In this document: piece by piece, positions 21,701-33,700 of the stretch
How the letters are laid out: each line of letters opens with the position of its first letter
How positions within the stretch are numbered: the stretch's first letter is position 1
From: Streptomyces violaceusniger
GTDB taxonomy: Bacteria > Actinomycetota > Actinomycetes > Streptomycetales > Streptomycetaceae
NCBI GenBank assembly: GCA_005405945.1
Contig: BJHW01000001.1
Location: 9,169,451-9,233,450, forward strand
Length of the DNA: 64,000 nt
Reading direction: 5' to 3'
The notes under the pieces: model-generated
The model's input: the letters and a program-made list of their open reading frames with translations, nothing else
Database searches by the model: none
Told to the model about the DNA's origin: nothing
Position numbers and translations under genes: made by a program

Positions 21701-24700
21701 TTCGCGTTGGGTGGGGACAGCATCATGTCCATCCAGTTGGTGGGCCGGGCTCGTCGTGCGGGGCTGGTGTTCACGCCGCGTGAGGTGTTCCAGCACAAGA
21801 CACCCGCCGCCCTCGCCGCCACCGCCCGGGTCCCCGAGGCCCCAGCCGTCCCCGCGCAATCGACGGACACCACGGACACCACGGACACCACCTCGCCCCC
21901 TCGCCCCTTGATATCGCTGAGCCGGTCCGACCAGCAAGCCATCGAGGCGCAGTTCCCCCAGCACGGCGAGGTCCTGCCCCTGGCGGCCGGGCAGGAGGGG
22001 TTGCTGTTCCACGCGGTCTATGACGATGGCGCGCCGGATGTGTACATGGTGCAGCTGGTCTTTGATCTCGAGGGCTCGGTGGATGCGTTGCGGTTGCGGG
22101 GGGCCGCCGAGGGTTGTTGCGGCGGTATCCGCATGTGGGTGCGGGGTTTGTGCATGAGGGTGTGTCGGTGCCGGTTCAGGTGGTGCCTGGTGGGGTGAGG
22201 GTGCCGTGGCGGGAGGAGGATCTGCGGGTCTGGGGGAGGCGGAGGCGGAGGAGGGTTTCGAGCGGTGGCTGACACAGGACCGGGCCGACCGTTTCGATCT
22301 GGCGCGGCCGCCGTTGCTGCGGTTCGCGCTGTTCCGGCTCGGCGAGGACCGCTTCCGTCTTGTGCTGACGAACCACCACATCCTGCTGGACGGCTGGTCC
22401 ACACCGCTGCTGGTGCGGGATCTGTTCGCCTTGTACGAGCAGCCGGGCGGGGAGAGCGCACTGCCCAGGCCGACGCCGTACCGCGACTACCTCGCGTGGT
22501 ACGGATCGCGGGATCGGGGTGCGGCGCTGGAGGCATGGCGCGAAGCCTTGGTGGGCGTCGAAGACCCCACTCTGTTGACGCCCGCGGACCCTGGACGCCA
22601 GGCCGTAGCCCCCAGAAGGTCTCACAGCTCCTCTCGCAATCCCTCACCGCCTCTCTGACCGAGCGGGCACGCGAGGCCGGTCTGACCTTGAACACCGTGA
22701 TACAGGGTGCCTGGGGCCTCCTCCTGGCCCGTATGACCGGACGCGACGACGTGGTCTTCGGAACGACGGTGGCTGTCCGGCCGCCCGAGATTCCCGGCGT
22801 CGAATTCATGGTCGGGCTGTTCGTCAACACGGTGCCGCTGCGGCTTCGCGTACTCGCGGGCGACAGCCTGGCGGCGATGCTCACCCGGTTCCAGGACGAA
22901 CAATCGCGTTTGCTCGACCATCAATTCCTGAGCCTGACCGACATCCAGCAGAGCGCCTATGCCGGTTCGGGCCCGCTCTTCGACACCGCGACGGTCTTCG
23001 AGAACTACCCCGTGGACGACGCCGCCCTCGGTCGCACCGACAGCACACTCAAGACCACCGCCATCGCCGCCCACGACGCCACGCACTATCCCCTCGCGTT
23101 GATGGTGATTCCTGGTGAGCGGCTTCAGGTGCGGTGGGGATACCGGCCCGATGTGTTCGACCAGCAGGCAGTGGAGGTGATCGCGGCTCGTTTCGTGCGG
23201 GTGCTGGAGACGATCGCCGCAGATCCGGCCTGTCTCGTCGGGCGGATCGATGTACTGACCGGAGAGGAACGGGAGCAACTGACGCGCTGGGGTGGAGGTG
23301 CGCCCGTTGAGGAGGACACCAGCCACGCGCTCTTGCCGGGACTGTTCGAAGAGCGAGTACGGCGCGATCGGGACGCGGTGGCGGTGGTGTGTGAGGGGTG
23401 TGAGGTTTCGTACGGCGAGGTGAATGAGCGGGCGAATCGTCTGGCGCGCGTCCTGGTGGGGCTCGGGGTGGGCCCAGAATCCCGGGTGGGGATGGTCGTA
23501 CCCCGATCGTTGGAGATGGTGGTGGCGCTGCTCGCGGTGGTGAAGGCCGGCGGGGCGTACGTACCGATCGATCCGCGCTATCCCGCGAACCGCATCGCCT
23601 TCATGCTTGACGACGCCGAGCCGGACGTCGTGGTCGCCATGGGAGACACCGCCGACCGGATACCCCAGCGTGAGAGCACCCGGCTGCTGGTGTTGGACGA
23701 CGACCACACCCGGCACCTCCTGGCCCAGGCGTCCGCCACCGACCTCACCGACCGCGACCGCACGAGCCCGCTCGATCCCCGGCACCCGGTCTACGCCATC
23801 TACACCTCAGGCTCGACGGGCACCCCCAAGGGCGTCGTGGTGACGCACCGGTCCCTGCTCAACAACCTCCTGTGGCGGGTGAAGGCGTTCGGCTGGAGCG
23901 CCGAGGACCGCTTCCTCATGCGGACACCCCTGAGCTTCGACGTCTCCGTATGGGAAGTGTTCTGCCCGCTGCTGGTCGGCGGGGCCATCGTGCTGGCCCA
24001 CCCGGACAAGCACGCGGACCCCGGCTACCTTCTCGCGGCCGTAAGGCGCCACCAGGTGACCGTCGTCCATACCGTCCCCTCCCTCCTCCAGCACCTCCTG
24101 GAGTGGCATGCGGTGGCGGACCAGTGCCGCTCGCTGCGTGATGTCGTCTGTGGCGGGGAAGCCATGTCGGCGGCCGTCCGCGACACCTTCCACACCACGC
24201 TTCCCTGGGTGCGGCTGTACAACTCGTACGGGCCGAGCGAGGCCACCATCGACATCTCCGGCCATCCGTGCGAGCCGGGAGAGGAAGGGCCACCGCCCAT
24301 CGGCACACCGATCCAGGACACGCGGTTGTACGTCCTGGACGGGGGGCTGGGATGGGTGCCACCGGGCGTGGTGGGTGAGTTGTACGTGGCGGGCGCGGGG
24401 TTGGCGCGAGGGTACGCGGGTCGTGCGGGGCTGACGGCGGAACGGTTTGTGGCCTGTCCGTTCGCCGGGCCCGGTAGGCGGATGTACCGGACCGGGGACC
24501 TGGTGCGGTGGCGGGTGGACGGGCGGCTGGAGTTCGTGGGCCGGGTGGACGACCAGGTCAAGGTGCGAGGCTTCCGGATCGAGCTGGGCGAGGTGGAGGC
24601 GGCGCTGGCGTCGCATCCGCAGGTGGCGCGGGCCGCCGTGACGGTCCGCGAGGACCGCCCGGGGACCGGCGGCTGATCGGCTACGCCGTCCCCGCGCGGC

Positions 24701-27700
24701 GCACCACATCACGGGACGACGCATCACGGCCCGAGCGGTCGGCGGAGCGCCAGGCGGACGAACACATCGGCCACTGGAAGAGTTTCTACGAGTCGCTGTA
24801 CGGAGACCGCCCGGCCACCGCCCTCCGTGAGGACTCCACCGGCGCCTCCACCGGCGCCTCCACCGGCGCCTCCACCGGCGCCTCGACCGGGGACGCTACC
24901 GAGGACTTCATCGGCTGGGACAGCAGCTATGACGGCCGCCCCATCCCCCTCGACGAGATGCGGGAATGGCTGACGGCCACCGTGGACCGGATCTCCGCGC
25001 TGGCACCTCGACGCGTGCTCGAAATCGGCGTGGGCACCGGTCTGCTGTTGCGGCGTTTGGCGCCCCAGTGCGACTCGTACTGGGCCACGGACTTCTCCTC
25101 CGCGGTGATCGATGTGCTCCGGGACCAGATCGATCGGGATCCGGACCTGGCTGCCCGCGTGGAGCTGTCCTCCCAGCCCGCCGATGTCTTCACCGGACTT
25201 CCGGCCGGCCATGTCGACACCGTGATCATCAATTCGGTGATCCAGTACTTCCCCGGCATCGACTACCTCGTCTCCGTCATCTCCGGGGCGATGCGGCTGC
25301 TCGCACCAGGTGGCTCGCTGTTCATCGGCGATGTCCGCAACCTCCGCCTGCTGCGTTCCTTCGCCACGGCGGCCGGTCTCAGCAGGTTCGGCGGTGAGCT
25401 GTCGGGTGCGGATCTCCGCAAGGCGATCGAGCAGGCCATCTCCCTGGAGAGGGAACTGCTGATCGACCCGGCGTTCTTCTCGGCCCTCCAGGCCACCGTT
25501 CCGGACATCGCGGCGGTCGACATCCAGATCAAGCGGGGCAAGAGCCGTAACGAGCTGACGCGGTACCGCTATGACGTGGTGCTCCACAAGGCGCCGGTCA
25601 CCGCCGTACGCGCGGGCGAGGCGGACCCGGCGGCGACCTGGGGGACCGATGTACACCGGACCGGCGAACTGGCGGCACTCCTCTCCCAGCGCCACGACAG
25701 GCTGTGGGTGCGAGACCTCCCCAACGCCCGGCTGATGGACGACCTGGCAGCGATACGGCAGTTCCAGGACGGCACCGCCCCGGAAACCATCCGGCGGACC
25801 GTCGACACCGAGACCACCGTCGGCGCGGACGCGGAAACGCCCAACACCACGGGAACGCCGGGCACCACAAAGACACCCGGCACCACAAAGACACCCGGCA
25901 CCACAAAGACACCCGGCACCACAAAGACACCCGACACCACGACGGCGACGCCCGACGTGGAAACCCTGCACGAGCTGGCCGCCCGCCACGGCTACCGCGC
26001 CCACCTGACCTGGTCCGAAGACCCCGAACGGCTCGACGCCCTCTTCCTGCTCGGTGCCGACGATCCGGACCAGTTGGTCGTCGATCTGTCCGTCGCTTCT
26101 GCCCCGGCGAACGCGCGACCGCTCACCGCCTACGCCAACGAGCCGGGCGCCCGCCCAGAAGCCGACTCGCTGCTCCCCGCACTCCGGGCCCATCTGCGGA
26201 GCACCCTGCCGGAGCACATGGTGCCGTCGATCGTGATGACGATCGACGAGTTGCCACTGACCCCGAACGGAAAGCTGGACCGCAAGGCGCTGCCCGCCCC
26301 GGAGTTCGCCGCCGGAACCGGCCGGGCTCCGCGAACCCCGCGGGAGCGGGCCCTGTGCGGCCTCTTCGCCGAGGTACTGGGGCTTGCCGAGGTCGGTGTG
26401 GACGACGACTTCTTCGCACTCGGCGGCCACTCCCTCCTCGCGATGCGGCTCATCGGCCGGATCCGCGCCGAGACCGGCACCGAGCTGAGCGTCCGTACGC
26501 TCTTCCAGGCACCCACCGTGGCCCAGTTGATCCCACGGCTCGGCGACGGAAGGAGCCCCGAGGCGACCCGGCGGCCGCCCCTGAGCCCGGTGCCACGACC
26601 GGAGCGGATCCCGCTGTCGTACGCGCAATGGCGCCTGTGGTTCATGCAGGAGATCCAGGGCCCCCGGTCCGCCACCTACACCATCGTGTCCGCGCAGCGC
26701 ATCACCGGCCCCCTGGACCGCGAGGCGCTGGCCGACGCACTCCGCGACGTCGTCTCCCGGCACGAAGCCCTGCGGACCCTCTATCCGAAGGACGACCAGG
26801 GGCAGCCCTGGCAGCATGTGCTCGACGCCGACACCGCTCGCGCCCGGCTGCCGATCAGTGTCTCCGACGCCGCCCTCAAGGACCTGGACGCGCTGCTCGC
26901 GGCCGAGGCCGGACGGGGATTCGAGGACCTGGCCACGGAACTGCCACTGCGCGCGGGCATCTACACAACGGGCATCTGCCCAACGGCGGACCACGAGCAC
27001 GTACTGCTGCTCGTGCTGCACCACATCGCCGCCGACGGCTGGTCCATGGGCCCCCTCTTCAGCGACCTCGCCCGCGCCTACACGGAACGTGCCCAAGGGC
27101 GCACACCACAGTGGGAGCCGCTTCCTGCGCAGTACGCCGACTACGCCATCTGGCAGCGGCGTGTCCTCGGTGAGGAGGACACGCCCGACAGTCTGATGTC
27201 ACGGCAACTCGCATACTGGAAAGATGCGTTGGCGGACCTGCCCGCGGAGATCGACCTGCCCACCGACCGTTCGCGCCCGGCGATGGCGAGCCATCGCGGC
27301 AGCACCGTGGACCTGGACATTCCGGCCGCTCTTCACCAGCGGCTGGCCGATGTGGCACACGCCCACGACGTCAGCGTCTTCATGGTCGTCCAAGCCGGAC
27401 TGGCCGCGCTGCTGACCCGGCTCGGCGCGGGACACGACATCCCCATCGGCACCCCGTACGCGGGCCGGGGCGACGAAGCCGTCCACGACCTGGTGGGTTT
27501 CTTCGTGAACACCTTGGTGCTGCGCGTCGACACCTCCGGCAACCCCGACATCGCCACCCTCCTACGCCGCGTCCGCGACGCGGACCTGACCGCCTACGAC
27601 CACCACGACGTGCCGTTCGAGCGGCTGGTCGACCTGCTCAATCCGGACCGCTCCCTGGCCCGGCACCCCCTGTTCCAGGTGATGCTCGGATTCCAGAACA

Positions 27701-30700
27701 CTCACCACTCCGGCCCCGCACTGCCGGGGCTGACCAGCGAACCGCTCTGGGTCGAGATGGCCACCGCCAAGTTCGACCTGTCCTTCATGCTCGCCGAAAC
27801 CCATGCCGATGGCGGTGGCCCGGCGGGTATCCACGGAACGCTGGAGTACGCCACCGACCTGTTCGACCGGGAGTCGGTGGAGGTGCTGGCCGCCCGCTTC
27901 GTGCGGGTGTTGGAGGCGATCGCCGCTGATCCGGCGTGTGTGGTGGGGCGGATCGATGTGCTCAGCGGTGAGGAGCGGGAGCGGCTGGAGGCGTGGGGTG
28001 GGGGTGTGCCCGGTGCGGCGGATGAGGGCGTTGATGTGCTGCCGGTGCTGTTTGAGGGGTGGGTGCGGCGTGATCGGGATGCGGTGGCGGTGGTGTGTGA
28101 GGGGCGTGAGGTTTCGTACGGGGAGGTGAACGAGCGGGCGAATCGTCTGGCCCGGGCGTTGGTGGGGCTGGGGGTGGGGCCGGAGTCCCGAGTCGGGTTG
28201 GTGGTGTCCCGCTCGGTGGAGATGGTGGTGGCGCTGCTCGCGGTGGTGAAGGCCGGCGGGGCATACGTACCGATCGATCCGCGCTATCCCACGTCCCGCA
28301 TCGCCTTCATGCTCGATGACGCCGCCCCGGAGGTGGTGCTCACCACCAGGGACACGGCCGACCGGATACCCCAGCGTGAGACCGTCCGGCTGCTGGTGTT
28401 GGACGACGACCACACCCGGCACCTCCTGGCCCAGGCGTCCGCCACCGACCTCACCGACCGCGACCGCAGGAGCCCGCTCGATCCCCGGCACCCGGCCTAC
28501 GCCATCTACACCTCAGGATCCACCGGCTCCCCCAAGGGCGTCCTGGTGACGCACACCAACGTGGTGAGGCTGCTCGAAGCGATCGGGCAGATTGACGACT
28601 TCGGCCCCGACGACGTGTGGACCATGTTCCACTCATACGCGTTCGACTTCTCGGTGTGGGAGATCTGGGGAGCCCTGCTGAGCGGTGGCCGCCTCATCGT
28701 GGTCGACAGGGAGGTGACCCGCTCCCCTTCGGACTTCCTGGAGCTACTGGTACGGGAAAACGTCTCGGTCCTGAGTCAGACCACCTCGGCGCTGTACCAA
28801 CTGATCGCGGCCGAAGCGGAACGAGGCGGGTCACGCGTGGGTACGGCACTTCGCTATGTGATCCTCGGCGGCGAGGCCCTCGACCCCACGCGCCTTGCCA
28901 ACTGGTACGCCCGCCACCACGACGACGCCCCCGTCGTGGTGAACATGTACGGCATCACCGAGACCACCGTGCACGTCACCCACCAGCGGATCGACCGCGA
29001 GCTCACCGGGCCCGGCGCGAGGAGCCTGATCGGCCGACCCCTCCCGCACCTGCACACCTATGTGCTCGATGAGGGACTGGAGCTGGTGCCCCCGGGTGTG
29101 GTGGGTGAGTTGTACGTGGCGGGTGCGGGGTTGGCGCGGGGTATGCGGGGCGTGGCGGGTTGACGGCGGAACGGTTTGTGGCGTGTCCGTTCGCCGGGCC
29201 TGGGGGGCGGATGTACCGGACCGGGGATCTGGTGCGGTGGCGGGTGGACGGGCGGCTGGAGTTCGTGGGCCGGGTGGATGATCAGGTCAAGGTGCGGGGT
29301 TTCCGTATCGAGTTGGGTGAGGTGGAGGCGGCGCTGGCGTCGCATCCGCAGGTGGCGCGTGCGGCGGTCGTGGTCCGCGAGGACCGGCCCGGGGATCGGC
29401 GGCTGACCGGCTATGCCGTACCGGTGGCCGGGTCGCGTCTGGTGGGCGCGGAGTTGCGTGAGTTCCTGGCGGGTGTGGTGCCGGAGCATATGGTGCCGTC
29501 GGCCGTTGTCGTGCTGGAGCAGTTGCCGCTGACGGCGAATGGGAAGCTGGACCGCAAGGCGCTGCCCGCCCCGGACTACACCCCCGCCCCCGGGCGCGCA
29601 CCGGCCACTCCCGCGGAAGAGGCGTTGTGCGGGTTGTTCGCTCAGGTGCTGGGTCTGCCCGATGTCCCCGCCGACGCGGACTTCTTCGCGTTGGGTGGGG
29701 ACAGCATCATGTCCATCCAGTTGGTGGGCCGGGCTCGTCGTGCGGGGCTGGTGTTCACGCCGCGTGAGGTGTTCCAGCACAAGACACCCGCCGCCCTCGC
29801 CGCCACCGCCACCCGGACCGCCGAGGCCCCCGCCGTGGAGGACAACGGAGTGGGCACACTGCCCATGACCCCGATCATGCACTGGCTGCGCGAGCGCGAA
29901 GGGGCGACCGCCGGTTATCACCAGTCGGTGCTGCTGGAAGTGCCACCGGCGCTGACACTCGACCGGCTGACCGCATCAGTACAGGCCGTGATCGACCACC
30001 ATGACGCACTGCGACTGCGACTGCGGATCGTCGGCGGGGACGGTGACGGCCGCCCCGGCGGCGGTGGCGCCGACGCCTGGCAGCTGGAAATCACACCGCC
30101 CGGCTCCGTCGCGGCAGCGGATCTGGTACGCCGAAGCGCGGTGATCGCAGGTGGCGACGAGAATCTGCGGGCGGCGGTGGCCGCCGAGAGCGCGGCGGGT
30201 CAGGCCCGACTGGACCCGCACTCCGGCACCGTGCTGCAGGTCGTCTGGCTGGACGCGGGGGACCGACGCCCCGGCCGACTGCTCCTGCTGGCCCACCACC
30301 TGGTGATGGACGGAGTGTCCTGGCGGGTGCTGCTGCCCGACCTCATCGCCGCGTACGAGGCGGTCGAGGCCGCCCGGCCGCCCGCACTCCAGCCCGTCGG
30401 CACCTCCTTCCGCCGATGGGCGCGACTGCTCACCGACCAGGCCGTCGACCCCACCCGGGAAGACGAGCTGGACATGTGGACCCGTATGACCAGGGACCCT
30501 GGGCTCACCGTGGCCACCGACACGCTCGACCCCGCCCGTGACGACGTACGCAGCCTGCGTTCGCTCACCGTCGTCCTCGACCCGGCACGCACCGAACCCC
30601 TCCTCACGACCGTACCCGCCGCGTACCACGCGGGGGTCGATGACGTCCTCCTCACGGCCCTGGTCCTGGCCGCGGCCCACTGCTACGGCACCGACGAAGC

Positions 30701-33700
30701 CACCGCACTGCTGGTCAACGTCGAGGGACACGGCCGGGAGGACATCGCCGACGCCCTCGATCTGACCCGCACCATCGGCTGGTTCACCAGCATGTATCCG
30801 GTACGCCTCGACGCCGGTGCCGTCGACTGGACCGAGGTGGCAACCGGCGCCGCCAGCCTGAGCGGTGCGCTCAAACGCGTGAAGGAACAGCTCCGCGTCC
30901 CGGACCACGGCATCGGCTACGGCCTGCTGCGCTACCTCAACCCCCGCACCGGGCCCCAGCTCGCGGCGCTGAACACGCCGCGCATCGGCTTCAACTACCT
31001 CGGCCGGTACACCGGCAGTGGCTCCGCCACCTGGCCCTACGCCAAGGAGAGCACGGCCCTCGGCGGCGGCTCCGACCCGGATCTCGCCCTCACCCACTGC
31101 CTCGACATCAACGCACTCACCGAGGACACCCCCGACGGGCCGCGCCTCACGGCGACCTGGGCCTGGGCCGGCCACCTGATGAGGGAAGCGGAGGTCAGCC
31201 GGTTCGCAGAGGCATGGCGTACGGCCGTGGACGGACTGATCGCCCACCTCAGGCATCCCACATCCGGTGGCCGCACACCCTCCGACGTGCCGCTGATCCC
31301 GCTCGACCAAACCGAGATCGAACACGTCGAGGCACTGGTCCCGGAGGCCACCGACATCCTGCCGCTGACTCCGTTGCAGGAGGGGTTGCTGTTCCACGCG
31401 GTCTATGACGATGGCGCGCCGGATGTGTACATGGTGCAGCTGGTCTTTGATCTCGAGGGTTCGGTGGATGTGGTGCGGTTGCGGGGGCCGCGGAGGGGTT
31501 GTTGCGGCGGTATCCGCATGTGGGTGCGGGGTTTGTGCATGAGGGTGTGTCGGTGCCGGTTCAGGTGGTGCCTGGTGGGGTGAGGGTGCCGTGGCGGGAG
31601 GAGGATCTGCGGGTCTGGGGGAGGCGGAGGCGCGGGATGTTTTCGAGCGGTGGCTGGCGGAGGACCGTGTCGATCGTTTTGATCTGGGGCGGCCGCCGTT
31701 GCTGCGGTTCGCGCTGTTCCGGCTGAGGGAGGACCGTTTCCGGTTGGTGCTGACGAACCACCACATCCTGCTGGACGGCTGGTCCACACCGCTGCTGGTG
31801 CGGGATCTGTTCGCCTTGTACGAGCGCCCGGGCGGGGAGAGCGCACTGCCCAGGCCGACGCCGTACCGCGACTACCTCGCGTGGTACGGATCGCGGGATC
31901 GGGGTGCGGCGGTTGCGGCGTGGTGTGGGGTGTTGGCGGGGTGGAGGAGGCGTCGGTGTTGGGGCCGGTGGTGTCCGGTGCGGGTGGGGTGGTGCCGGGT
32001 GAGGTGTGGTGTGAGGTTCCGGAGGGTTTGACGGGGCGGTTGGTGGAGCGTGGCCGGGAGTTGGGGCTGACGTTGAACACGTTGGTGCAGGGGGCGTGGG
32101 GTGTGGTGTTGGGTCGGTTGTTGGGGCGTGAGGATGTGGTGTTCGGGGCGACGGTGGCGGTGCGGCCGGTGGAGTTGGCGGGTGCGGAGTCGTTGGTGGG
32201 GTTGTGTATCAATACGGTGCCGGTGCGGGTTAGGGCGGTGGCTGGGGTGTCGGTGTCGGGGTTGTTGTCGGGGTTGCAGGAGACGCAGTCGCGGTTGTCG
32301 GAGCATCAGTTCGCGGGGTTGCCGGAGATCCAGGCGGCGGCGGGCGCGGGGGCCCGGTTCGACACGGTGGTGATTTTCGAGAACTATCCGGTAGCGCCCG
32401 GCGCGGCTTCGGGGGCTCTGGGAGACAGTGGTGTGACCGTGCGGGGCAGCGGGGGCCGGGATGCGACGCATTACACGTTGGCGTTGACGGTGATTCCTGG
32501 TGAGCGGCTTCAGGTGCGGTGGGGATACCGGCCTGATGTGTTCGACCGGGATGCGGTGGAGGTGATCGCGGCTCGTTTTGTGCGGGTGCTGGAGGCGATT
32601 GCTGCTGATCCGGGGTGTCTGGTGGGGCGGATTGATGTGCTCACGGGTGAGGAGCGGGAGCGGCTGGAGACGTGGAGTGGGGGCGCGTCTGGTGACAGCG
32701 TTGCTGGTCACGGGCTTTTGCCGGGGTTGTTTGAGGGGTGGGTGCGGCGTGATGGGGATGCGGTGGCGGTGGTGTGTGAGGGGTGTGAGGTGTCGTATGG
32801 GGAGGTGAATGAGCGGGCGAATCGTCTGGCGCGGGTGTTGGTGGGGTTGGGGGTGGGGCCGGAGTCGCGGGTGGGGTTGGTGGTGTCGCGGTCGGTGGAG
32901 ATGGTGGTGGCGTTGCTGGCGGTGGTGAAGGCGGGTGGGGTGTATGTGCCGATCGATCCGCGTTATCCCGCGAATCGGATCGCCTTCATGCTGGACGATG
33001 CTCAGCCGGAGGTGGTGCTTGCCACCAGCCAGACAGCCGACCGGGTACCGACAGGGGGCGGTCTACGGTTGCTGGTACTGGACGCAGAGCACACCCGGCA
33101 GCTCCTGACTCAGGCATCTGGCACTGACTTGACGGACGTCGATCGCGTGAGTCCGGTTGATGCGCGGCATCCGGCGTATGTCATCTATACCTCGGGGTCG
33201 ACAGGTGCTCCGAAGGGTGTGGTGGTGTCGCGGGCTGCTGTTGAGGGTTTTTGGGTGCGGTGGGGGAGCGGGTGTCGTTGGGGCTGGGGATCGGTTGTTG
33301 GCGGTGACGACGGTCTCGTTCGATATTGCGGCGTTGGAGGTGTTTTTGCCGTTGGTGTGTGGGGCGGGGGTGGTGGTGGCGTCGGATGCCGAAGCGGCGG
33401 ACCCGGTGGTGTTGTCGGAGCTGGTCAAGCGGTGGGAGGTGTCGGTGATGCAGGCTACGCCGACGCTGTGGCAGGCCGTTGTTTCCCAGGTCCCGGAGAT
33501 GCTGCGGGGTGTTCGGGTGCTGGCTGGTGGTGAGGCGTTGCCGGCTGGGCTGGCTCGGCGGTTGGGTGAGTTGGGTTCGCGGGTGGTCAATCTGTACGGT
33601 CCGACCGAGTGCACCATCTGGTCCACCACCGCCACGCTCGGCTGCGACGACCAATGCGCTCCGCCGCTGGGCCGTCCGTTGTGCAACACCTCGGTGTATG

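Larger units (their letters stand above)
21960..26540 (+). other. NRPS C module 2: C-A-nMT-T, serine-like pocket
   Basis: C domain (AGQEGLLFH; NHHILLDGWS), A domain (YTSGSTGTPKG; FDVSVWEVF; VVHTVPSLL; VVCGGEAMS; NSYGPSEATID) and an inserted methyltransferase (VLEIGVGTGLLL near 25015; RNELTRYRYDVV near 25550), then NGKLDRKALP and T domain FFALGGHSLLAM. Pocket by eye: D-V-W-H-V-G-S-I-D, close to serine codes (DVWH...ID) but differing at three positions, so Ser or a related residue, N-methylated. Frame losses near 22110, 22230, 22615 and 24664. Confidence 0.82.

Noticed and set aside
25861..25932. CRISPR-like array
   Set aside because: Units are adjacent without spacers, in frame and encode a Thr/Pro/Lys linker; a coding minisatellite explains them.
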